This document shows positions 10,201 to 22,200 of a stretch of 64,000 nucleotides of DNA, piece by piece. The notes below the pieces were generated by a model. The model did not search any database, was not told where the DNA came from, and saw only the letters and a list, made by a program, of their open reading frames with translations. Source of the DNA: Acanthochromis polyacanthus (lineage: Eukaryota > Chordata > Actinopteri > Pomacentridae); assembly GCF_021347895.1 (NCBI RefSeq), contig NC_067129.1, forward strand, positions 34,757,690-34,821,689, given 5' to 3'. Both the position numbers and the translations under genes were made by a program. Within the stretch, counting starts at the first letter, position 1, and each line of letters starts with the position of its first letter.

Positions 10201-13200
10201 TCAGAATTGCATGACTCCTCTGACGAAGAGTATGTCCAGACGCCCCAACATCTTCCTCCAGAGATCGGGCATCTAAACGAAGCCGTCAGGCGGCTATGGA
10301 GGGCCGTGGCGGGGAGCGACGCGAGCACCCCGAGCCAAAAACGTCCTGCAGTCTCTTGGCCTGACAAGCCGTGGATTGGTACTTTTCTGGAAGTTGCTGA
10401 TCCCCTGATGCTCTTTCCTCCACAAGCAAAACAAATGTGCGCGCGGTTGCGTAGTGCGTAGCTCGCCCACCTCTGCATGGGCTTGCTTGCTGTGCGCGTA
10501 ACCGTTGATTGACAGCATGACAAAGCGAAGCTCGAACTTGATTGGTCGGCAGCAACCGGCGCTTTTGGAATAACATGGGGGTCTATGAGAGGAAGGCGGA
10601 GCTCAGGAATAAATTTTCATATCGCGTTATACTAACTTTATATTATAGTATCGAACTAGACTAACACATTTAAGCTTTGTTAAAAATTATACATAAATTG
10701 AAAACAAACGGAAACTCCGGACAGCAGCTTTAAGGGGTTGAAAATGGTCAATAATTTTAGTGTATTTCACTTTTTTTAAGAAAAAATTACTGGCAATAAC
10801 TAATAAAATCACAGAAAAAATATTAATTTTCACAATAAACTGTAAAAAAAATGGCGCAAAGCTGTCAATAATTGTAAATTTACATTTAAAAAATCTGTGT
10901 TTGTCAAATGATAAATTAATTATTCCATGTTTTGTTGTAGAATTACATTATTTTTTTTACATTTTTAAAAGTCAGCAAAAATTGTCATTATTATACAGAT
11001 TGTTGCCATTAGTTGGAAGAAAGATATGTGTATTAAGGAGTGAAAAACAGTACAGTAAGTTTAGGACTGTAATTTACTGTTTCTTTTTTTAACTGATATA
11101 ACTAATATAATCACATATTAACATTAAAAAAGAGCAGAAACTAAAAATAACATCTATCAAAATCCTGTACTGACAAATAGTAATTTATTCAACAAAAATT
11201 ATGTATATAAAGGGACTGGAAAATAAAAAAATATAGTTGTATATTTATATATTTAGCTATTTATAGCGATAAAAAATATTTTATAGTTTATTTTACAGAT
11301 TTTTCCTGTTTTGTTAAAGATATTTATCTATAGGAATTGGCATTTACAATAAGTTGTTTTTTCACAACATTTGACCGTGGATTTACAATGTTTACTGTAA
11401 TTAAGTAAAGGCAAAATGTCAATGTTCTCATCGATATTTGCCATTATTTTTGTTAAAAAAAATACGTATATTAAGTACTGAAAAATGGGTAAATCGTTTT
11501 TAAAACTTTTTATTTTACAGAATCTCTGTTTTGGTAAATTACAATATTATCTAGTAAAATCACAGAAAAAATTAATAATAAAGAAATAATTTTAAACAAG
11601 TTTTAAAAATGTTACAGATGATATTCAGATAGGTCACGAAAAATAATAATTCACATGTTAAATGTAAGCAAAACTGTACATGATGTCCACATCAAAAAAT
11701 GTAATTTTACAAATGATAATTCATTCTTTACAACATTGAGGTGTAACATTACTCTATTGTCTTTCATATTTTAAAATTGGCAAAACTGTCATCAAATTGA
11801 CAAAATTAACATCCACATTCACATACTTTTGTTTTTTATGAAGTTACCTTGTAATACTGCATTTTAAAAGGTTAAGATTATAATCATTTATGAGTATTGC
11901 TGTTATATTTAACAGTCTTAGTTTTTGAAAGTGTTGCAGTAACAGTATTTCTTTTAGCACCAGTTGGCTGCCAGATTTTCAGAGGTTTTAAAGATATTTT
12001 TTACACTGTTCTTCATATTCTAAACACCTGCAGGCCTTTATTCTACTTACTTATTAACCCCCCCCCCCCCACATGTGACTCTGCAGTACTCCCAAGCCTC
12101 CACGGTTCTGTCTGCTGGGGGGATCCGACAGGCAGTTCTCCCTGCTGGAGAACATCCACCTTTCTTCTGGCCTCTGCAGACTTCATGAGGAACATTAACG
12201 TAGGTCACGTTGAAGCGCTGCTGGAAATGAATGACGAGCCTTTAAATCATTAAACGTGACAGAACATGTGCTATATTCATCAGTGAGAGAGAACAGCTTG
12301 TGTATCAGCTGAGTTGCAATATTATTGGACTGGCCCGTCACAGCAGAACTCAGTATGTGTTGCAGACGTCTGGTACAAAAGAGAAAGACATAATCTACCT
12401 TTCAAAAGTTTGGGGTCACTTAGAAATGTCCTTATTTTTGAAAGAAAAAACAGTTTTTTTTTCAATGAAGATGGCAATAAATTAATCATAATCCAGTCTA
12501 GGACATTGTTCGTGCAGTAAATGACTATTCTAGCTGAAAACGAACCAATTTTTAATGGAATAACTACGTAAGCGGTTACAGCGGTACAAAGGCTAATTGA
12601 TGATTAGAAACCCTTTGTGCAATTATGATAGCACATGAATAAAGTGTGAGTTTTCATGGGAAAACATTGAAATTACCTGAGCTAACTGCATTGTCAGTTA
12701 ACTGTTGAAGAAAATGTTTTAATGTTTTTAGGGGCAAGAAATATCAAACTAAGGTGATGATTTCCTTAAAATTTGGCGCCACCTTGAGGCCCAAACAGCA
12801 GCCTCTCAACCCATAGACTGTGTATATATAGTGGACGTTAGCATCTGGCTCCAGAATTGAACCCAACCCGAAAGTGTCAAAAACTTGCAATATCACGCCG
12901 TCCGCTGGGTTGGCTCCAAAAAAGCTTTTGCTCCATAGACCCCAATTCATTTTTGGAAAAAATAAAATTTGATAGACTGATGTTCTACAGCTCAGTATTT
13001 TTTCCCATTAGTTTCATGGTCAAAATGAGAGATCAGGTGTCCGAATCTAAAATAAATCAGTACTGAATTTAAATAAGTCATTAAAGTTGGCAGAGCCAGG
13101 GGGCGTGGCTATACTTGATAGACAGCAACAGAAGTCTCTGTGGGTAAAATGTGGGCGGGATAAAGAGAGTCCTCAGCCATCCTGCCCCTAGTTGCTCTCC

Positions 13201-16200
13201 GGTGCCAGCCTGTTCTGATATGCTTTTTACAATCACTGGCGTCCAAAAAATCCAATCAACGCGACCCAGGAAAGTAGCAAAATCCGGGCTTCATGTTTCT
13301 CGGCGTTTGAAACCAATGGTGGACGTCACGGGTTACTTTACGCCCGGCCCATGCCTCCTCACACGTAATTGTGTGATTGTAAATATTCTCAAGCCCTGAT
13401 AAGCCAGTAAAGTGGTTAGCTTCAGCATAAACATTGTAAACATCGGTAAACAGTCTGCGTATGTGTACTCATTTACAGTGGGTACGGAAAGTATTCAGAC
13501 CCCTTGAAATTTTTCACTCTCTGTCATTGCAGCCATTTGCCAAAATCTAAAAAGTTCATTTTATTTCTCATTAATGTACACTCAGCACCCCATCATGACA
13601 GAAAAAAAACAGAAGTGTAGACATTTTTGCAAATTTATTAAAAAAGAAAAACTGAAATATCACATGGTCAGAAGTATTCAGACCCTGTGCTCAGTATTGA
13701 GTAGAAGCACCCTTTTCAGCTAGTACAGCCATGAGTCTTCTTGGGAATGACGCAACAAGTTTTTCACACCTGGATTTGGGGATCCTCTGCCATTCTTCCT
13801 TGCAGATCCTCTCCAGTTCTGTCAGGTTGGATGGTGAATGTTGGTGGACAGCCATTTTGAGGTCTCTCCAGAGATGCTCAATTGGGTTTAGGTCAGGGCT
13901 CTGGCTGGGCCAGTCAAGAACGGTCACAGAGTTGTTCTGAAGCCACTCCTTTGTTATTTTAGCTGTGTGCTTAGGGTCATTGTCCTGTTGAAAGGTGAAC
14001 CTTGGGCCCAGTCTGAGGTCCTGAGCACTCTGGAAGAGGTTTTCCTCCAGGATATCTCTGTACTTGGCCGCATTCATCCTTCCTTCAATTACAACCAGTC
14101 GTCCTGTCCCTGCAGCTGAAAAACACCCCCACAACATGATGCTCCCACCCCCATGTTTCACTGTAGGGATTGTATTGGACAGGTGATGAGCAGTGCCTGG
14201 TTTTCTCCACACATACCGCTTAGAATTAACACTAAAAAGTTCAATCTTGGTCTCATCAGACCAGAGAATCTTATTTCTCATAGTCTGGGAGTCCTTCATG
14301 TGTTTTTTGGCAAACTCTATGCGGGCTTTCATGTGTCTTGCACTGAGGAGAGGCTTCCGTCGGGCCACTCTGCCATAAAGCCCCGACTGGTGGAGGGCTG
14401 CAGTGATAGTTGACTTTGTGGAACTTTCTCCTATCTCCCGACTGCATCTCTGGAGCTCAGTCACAGTGATCTTTGGGTTCTTCTTTACCTCTCTCACCAA
14501 GGCTCTTCTCCCACCGTTGCTCAGTTGGGCTGGACGGCCAGGTCTAGGAAGAGTTGTGGTCGTCCCAAACTTCTTCCATTTGAGGATTATGGAGGCCACT
14601 GTGCTCTTAGGAACCTTGAGTGCTGCAGAAATTCTTTTGTAACCTTGGCCAGATCTGTGCCTTGCCACAGTTCTGTCTCTGAGCTCCTTGGGCAGTTCCT
14701 TCAACCTCATGATTCTCATTTGCTCTGACATGCACTGTGAGCTGTAAGGTCTTATATAGACAGGTGTGTGCCTTTCCTAATCAAGTCCAATCAGTTTAAT
14801 TAAACACAGCTGGACTCCAATAAAGAAGCAGAACCATCTGGAGGAGGATCAGAAGAAATGGACAGCATGTGAGTTAAATATGAATGTCGCTGCAAAAGGT
14901 CTGAATGCTTATGACCATGTGATATTTCAGTTTTTCTTTTTTAATAAATTTGCAAAATTTTCTACATTCCTTTTTTTCTGTCAAGATGGGGTGCTGAGTG
15001 TACATTAATGAGAAATAAAATGAACTTTTTTGATTTTGGCAAATGGCTGCAGTGACACAGAGAGTGAAAAATTTCAAGGGGTCTGAATACTTTCCGTACC
15101 CACTGTATTTAAATTGGTCATAAACTGCTTTGCACAAGTAACAGTTTGATATTTTACTGTTTGCTGTGTGGCTCACTATAATTTTACTGGTCACGAACAA
15201 CAAATATGCAGAATATTTTTTAAGCTAAGCTAGCTAGTTGCTGGCTGTAATTTTATATTTACTGGATACTTATGAAAGTTGGGTTAATTGCAGATTATAT
15301 TATCACTATTAACTAATTTATTAAAGTGATGCAAATACTTTCTTAAGCCTGATGAGTTGATGTCAGTATAATACTATTCTGAGTAATTATTTGAGGATTC
15401 ATTGGAGTTAATCAGAAAATAATTAGCTGTAATACAAGGAAAGTGTGGGACTGATTCACAGTTTCTTCAGCCAGCATGAAGGAAAACATGTTAAATGACG
15501 CATCAGTACAATCTTTGAGCTCATGTATGACTTGGAAATGTTTTATTATATTATTCAGAAGAATAAAGCAGCAAAATGAAGGCTGTAGTGTTGTGATTTG
15601 AAAGCCATGTTAAGGAAGAATAGTGGAAAGTAGAAACAACAGGCGGTGACAGAAGTGATGGCAAGCTTCTCATCACATGTTGAACTGTTTCTTTATTGTT
15701 CCTCTGGTCTCTCCTGCAGCAGCACCTCAGGACGAACATTTTATTCACCGAGTTCATGCTGTGTTTGTTTGCTGAAGGCTGCATGATGTCTTTATATTAT
15801 GTTCTGTAACTTTGTCCAGAAATGTGCTCCAACTGTCAAACCTCTGTGTTGCATCAGGAGCATCTCGGCGTGTTAAACGAAGACCCGGTGGACCTGCAGT
15901 TCAACCAATCAGGATACCTCTTCCTGGCAAGTGAGGAAGTGGCTCACATTATGGAGGAGAACTACAGCACCCAGAGGTGATCATCACTTTGCATTTAGAC
16001 AATATTAGAAAGCCGGCAACCAGCTCTTCCATTCAGAAATTCATGGAGGAAATTTTCCCTCGTAGCTCAGTTATGTAATCATGTGATTCCAGGTATGCTG
16101 GAGCCAAAGTTTCTCTTCTCTCCCCGACACAACTGAAGCAGAAGTTTCCGTGGCTAAACACAGATGGGGTGGTGCTCGCATCTACGGTGAGTGCAAATAG

Positions 16201-19200
16201 AACGTAAACTGATATCAAGATACTGCAGCAGATGTGTGCAGACTGCAGGATGACTTATCATTAAGAATGTGCTTTTATTCAGCTCCTTTTTCAGACATGA
16301 GATCTGTAATATTACCTGCCTCATAATCCGTTAAATTGACGCCTTTTCGGCATTCAGAAAGAGGTCACTTTTCTGTTAATATTTCGATATAGACACTACA
16401 ACACTGGAAGGAACCAATAATACTGAAATTACTTACAAAATATAGACAAAATGTCCACGTAACTATGTAGTTTATTTGTGATTTTGTCCATGTGTGGTGA
16501 TAGTGTAACTACTAATAAAAATATCCCAACAGCTGAGACTGAGATCAGAGGGCTGCGCTATTAGGCAAGTTTGATATACCCAGACTTTCTTTGTGTAAGT
16601 TGGCTCAACAAAAACTAAAACCCGGTCAGCGATAACAAATATCACAACGGTAGTTCTCAACTTTCTTTGTCAAATCAGACTTTTGGATTCAAATTCTCTG
16701 AGCATTCAATTAAAAGGAGGTTTAATGACTCATTTGACTTCTTCTTCTTTTCCTTTCGGCTTTTCCCTTCAGGGGTCGCCACAGCGAATCAATTGCCTCC
16801 ATCTAACCCTGTCTGCTGCATCCTCTTCTCTCACACCAACTACCTTCATGTCCTCTTTAACCACATCCATAAACCTCCTCTTTGGTCTTCCTCTAGGCCT
16901 CCTGCCTGGCAGTGGGAAACTCAGCATCCTTCTACCAATATATTCACTCTCTCTCCTCTGGACATGTCCGAACCATCTCAGTCTGGCCTCTCTGACTTTA
17001 TCTCCAAAGCCTCTAACATGTGCTGTCCCTCTGATGTACTCATTCCTGATCCTATCCATCCTGGTCACTCCCAAAGAGAACCTCAGCATCTTCAGTTCTG
17101 CTACCTCCAGCTCTGCCTCCTGTCTTTTCCTCAGGGACACTGTCTCCAGACCAAACAACATGACTGGTCTCACCACAGTTTGTAAACCTTTCCTTTCATT
17201 TTAGCTGAAACTTCTATCACACATCACACCTGGACACTTTTCTCCACACCCATTCCAGCCTGCCTGTAGCACGCTTCTTCACCTCTTTTCCAACTCTCCA
17301 TTGGTCTGGACTGTTGACCCTAAGTACTTAAAATCCTCCACCTTCTGATCTCTTCTCCCTGTAAGCCTCACTCTTCACTTGGGTCCTCTCTTCACACACA
17401 GATACTCGGTCTTACTGCGGCTAACCTTCATTCCTCTCCTTTCCAGGGCAAACCTCCACGCCTCTAGCTTCTCCTCACCTGTTCCCTGCTCTCACTACAG
17501 ATCACAATGTCATCTGCAAACATCATAGTCCATGGAGACTCCTGTCTAACCTCGTCTGTCATCCTGTCCATCACCATAGCAACAAGAAGGGCATCAGAGC
17601 TGATCCCTGATGTAGTCCCACTCCATCTTGAACTCCTCTGTCACTCCTACAGCACACCTCACCACTGTCTTACAGTCCTCATACATGTCCTGCACCACTC
17701 TAACATACTTCTCTGCCTCCAGACTTCCTCATACAAAACCACAGTTCCTCTCTGGGCACCCTGTCATAAGCTTTCTCCAGATCTACAAAGACACAATGCA
17801 GCTCCTTCTGACCTTCTCTGTACTTCTCTATCAACATCCTCAAAGCAAATATTGCATCTGTTGTACTCTTTCTTGGCATGAAACCATACTGCTGCTCACA
17901 GATGTTCACCTCTGCCCTTAGTCTAGCTTCAACTACTCTTTCCCATAGCTTCATCGTGTGGCTCATCAGCTTTATTCCTCTGTAGTTGCCACAACTCTGC
18001 ACATCTCCCTTGTTCTTAAAGATGGGCACCAGCACACTTCTCCTCCATTCCTCGGGCATCTTCTCACTATCTAAGATCCTGTTGAACAACCCAGTCAGAA
18101 ACTCTACTGCTACCTCTCCGAGACACTTCCATACCTCCACAGGTATATCATCAGGACCAAGTGCCTTTCCACTCTTCATCCTCTTCAATGCCCTCCTCAC
18201 TTCATCCTTACTAATCTTTGCTACTTCCTGGTCCACAACAGTCACCTCTTCTACTCTTCGTTCTCTCTCATTTTCCTCATTCATCAACTCTTCAAAGTAC
18301 TCTTTCCATCTTCCCATCACACTATTGGCACCTGTCAACACACTTCCATCCTTATCCTTTATCACCCTAACCTGCTGCACGTCCTTCCCATCTCTGTCTC
18401 TCTGCCTTGCCAACCTGTACAGATCAGTCTCTCCCTCCTTACTGTCCAACCTAGCATACAAGTCATCGTAAGCCCCTTGTTTGGCCTTTGCCACCTCTAC
18501 TTTCACCTTACGCTGCATCTCCCTGTACTCCTGTCTACTCTCTTCAGTCCTCTCAGTGTCCCACTTCTTCTTAGCTAACCTCCTTTCTCTGGAACTTCCA
18601 CTTCCTGCACCTACCTCATTCCGGCCTATCTTCCATTTCCTTTCCAGATGACAACAACCAAAACTACTTCGACCTGTTCTCCACGACCTGATCACGATTT
18701 GCCTATGTAAGTGTCCAGTTGCAGTCTGGAAGCACCTCCTGACCAATCCAAACGGCCTGTCTCAACCCTCTTTCCTGGAAAGTTCATACAAACACTCTAT
18801 CCGTTTCAGCTTATCTACCATTTGGTACCTCTGCATCTGGCCTTTGCACCTCTTCATACTTTTCACCACCAGGGTCATCCTACACACCACCATCCTATGC
18901 TGCTCTGGCTACACCTCTCAAACCTACCACTTACTTTGGCAGGTCACCTGGCATCTTCCTTACAAAGTCTTACACCTGTCTACACGAGATGTTAGTACTT
19001 CGCTGTGTGCTACCTAACCTACGCACTCTTATTAGGGGCCACCCCATGTTCCTGGCTAACTCTTGGAGGAAAGCTATCACTACAGCCATTTCCAACTCCT
19101 TTTTGCAAAGTCAACCACCATCTGTCCTCCTGCGTTCCTCTCCTGGATACCAAACCTGCCCATGGACCTCCTCATCATCTCTGTTTCCTGCACCAACATG

Positions 19201-22200
19201 TCCATTGAAGTCTGCACCAATGACAACTCTCTCACTTCTAGGGATGCTCTGCATCACTTCATCAAGGTCCAACCAGAATTTCTCCTTCTCCTCCAGCTCA
19301 CATCCTACCTGTGGAGCATACCCACTAACAACATTGAACTCACACCTTTGATTTCTAGCTTCAGGCTCATCACCTCGATCTGACACTCTTTTTACCCTCC
19401 AGGACATTCTAACAAACTCCTCCTTCAAGATAACTCCTACTCCATTTCTCTTCTATCTACACCATGATAGAACAACTTGAACCCTGCTCCTAAACTTTCC
19501 TAGCTTTACCTACCTTTCCACCTGGTCTCCTGGACACACAGTATGTCCACCTTCCTTCTCTCCATCATGGTCAACCAGCTTTCTACCTTTTCTGTCATAG
19601 TTCCAACATTTCAAAGTCCCTACTCTAGTCCTAGACTCTTGGTGTTCCTCTTCTCTCTCTTCCTATGAACACACCTTCCTCCCCTCCTTCTTCGACCAAC
19701 AGTAGTTCATTTCCACCGGCACCCTGTAGGTCGACAGCACCGATGGCGGTCGTTGTTACCCGGGCCTCGACCGAGCCGGTATGGAAGTCTTACATTTGAT
19801 TCACATGTTTGATTTGGGCAAAGTTTTACGTTGGCATGCCCTTCCTGACACAACCCTCTGTATTTATCCGGGCTTGGGACCGGCACAATAAGACACTGGC
19901 TTGTGTCCCCTTGCGGCTACATTTAATGACTCATTTGACTCTTCTGCACAAAATGAAACAATTGTGTGCAGCTGCTTCAGTTGTTTTAATAGAAAATTAT
20001 GAGACAAACAAAAAATTATGACAGCAAAAGCTCTGCATCTGATAATGATGCAAAACAGTGATGCTGGTAGAAAACCGTTAATTGTGTGGAATGTATTTAT
20101 TATACCGATCAATTGCCGTTGATTATTTCTGACTGACAGCTGCATATTAGAGCTGTTAATCTTTCAACTTCATTTATTTAACCATGATATGTATTGAAGT
20201 GCATTTAGGTCTGACACTGTCCCATAATGCAGGAAATCGCTTTAATTTGTGACTAAATCAAAATGAAACTAAGTTACTGGTTGAATATTTCTGTAATAAA
20301 TATTAATAAATGAATCAGTTTTCCAATATGTGTTCTGTCAGCTGCAGTGTAAAAGAACTAAACATAAAACACATTTATATGATTTCTGCATCAGCAACTG
20401 AATGCATGTCAAGTTCCCATGGCAACATGATGCATACAGTGTGCGATCCTGTAACCCCACTGCTTCATTCAGTTGTTTTAGTAATATAAAGCTCAACATG
20501 TTTGCAAATAAAACATTTTCCCTCAGCTGAGACTCTGTATCGCTCTAAATATCATCAGGAAACGCTTTGGTAAAAGGGAGACGCTTCTTCAACGATTTAA
20601 ATCTTACAGTCTGAACAGAGCCACCTTCATGAGACTGAAAACTCAACTTCACCTTGCTAATCTCATTGCATATTCAGCCCTCTGCAGATGGCTGCTGTAT
20701 AACAAAATATTACCTGCAGCAGATAAACTGTGACTGTGAAACAGCTCACCTGTTTGATCTGAGGAAAGTACACAGTTACTGTTTAATTCTGACCTATCCT
20801 GTGTCTATATCAGGGTTAATATGTAACTCATTATTGAAGTCATTGCTGATGTTCCTTGTATATATTCAACTCTGGATCTTGATGCTGCAGGTATTTAATA
20901 AACTCAGAAAACTAAACTGTGACTGTGTATGTGACCACTCACCTGTCTGAGACTTGTTTTTTTTTTATCCACACTGGAGATAATTTATAATTATGAGTAT
21001 TAAAACTTTGTCTTGCTGTGGAGATGCACACATGGATCCTGCTGCTGTCTGATGCTGCAGCTGCTTAATAAACTGCTTCAAGCAACTTCAGCTCCTGTTA
21101 ACATCTTTTAGGGGAAAAACACACTTAGTATCTGTTGTTATTGCATTCAAGTTTTGTTTTCTAGACTTGACTGAATAGATGTGAAACTGTAGAGCAAAGT
21201 GAATGAGAAAGGTGTGTTGTAATTTTAATGAATATTCTTGCTGAAATGTTGAAAAAAAGTCTTTCTTAAATCATTTCACACAACTCAAAGTACTGCTGCA
21301 TTATTGTGATGGTGCGGTTCAAACTTGTGAAACGTTATCAGGTCTGAAAAAGTAACATTACTGGTGCGATTTTTCTGGTAAAATGTCCAGGATGTATTCA
21401 GACGTGTAGGCGACACATCCATTTCCCGTCAGATTAACAGAAATGAGTTGATGTCTAAAAATAGTGACTGTAGTGACTTCACAATACAAGTAAAATGAAG
21501 AAAATAACATAAATAACTTATTTCCAATGCTAATGTGCTTTTATATGTGTATATATTTCTCAGTTTGTGTTGTACATCTGAGTTATGACTACGCCTAAAT
21601 TTCGGAGATGAGTTTTGTCAAAATTGCTGCAGTATTTGTGATGCTTCTACATCAGGTCATCAATCCACTATGCAATTCAGAGAAAGGTGCCTCTTAGAAA
21701 TACTAAAAGGAGCTGGAGACAGCAGTTCTAGTGGAGGACACCAGTTTAAAAAATACACTATCCAAGTCTGCAGGTGAAGAAGAGGTTTGTTTGTGTTTCC
21801 CACCTGAACACATCCAGTCAGGTGATTAACAAACAAAGCCTCTGCTAAATGAGTTTTATGAGGCAATTATCTGCCTTATCTTTACCTTTAACAGTTATTT
21901 TCTTCAGCAGTTAATTGATCATTTGGGTACAAGTGAAACAAAAGGGAAATAAGTGCATCATGATTCCGTGAAGCTCGGGTTTACAAATTCAAATTGTTTT
22001 TCTTGTTTGATGAGCATTAAAAAACTCAAATACTGGGTTTATTGTTGTAAGAAAAGCAGGAAAACAAAGGAACATTCACAGGTAAATGTGTATTTTGGGT
22101 ATTTTTGCATTAAAAAATAACTCAAAATGTTAATATCATGAATATCGCTTATCACTGCTGTGTGTACTGGAGGTCAGTAGGGACTCTACAGTAAACTTCT

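Larger units (their letters stand above)
16740..19921 (-). mobile_element. Nearly full-length RTE-clade LINE retrotransposon (3.2 kb), decayed
   Basis: Flanked by an exact 19-bp target duplication, TTTAATGACTCATTTGACT (16721-16739 and 19922-19940). Minus-strand order is 5' leader, apurinic-type endonuclease, reverse transcriptase, C-terminal domain, then a short AAGAAG-type tail, as in RTE elements. The single ORF is broken into pieces in different frames, so it is not autonomous. Confidence 0.9.

Noticed and set aside
10207..10523. 84- to 109-codon open frames inside the TTAA element
   Set aside because: They overlap on both strands in GC-richer non-autonomous DNA and show no transposase motif.
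12059..12070. Run of 12 C just before foxred1 exon 3
   Set aside because: A homopolymer in the polypyrimidine tract; relevant to read accuracy but not a feature in itself.
17986..19383. Plus-strand open frames up to 161 codons across the RTE LINE
   Set aside because: Antisense shadows of the LINE ORF; Ser/Leu/Pro-rich because of the reverse-complement codon bias.
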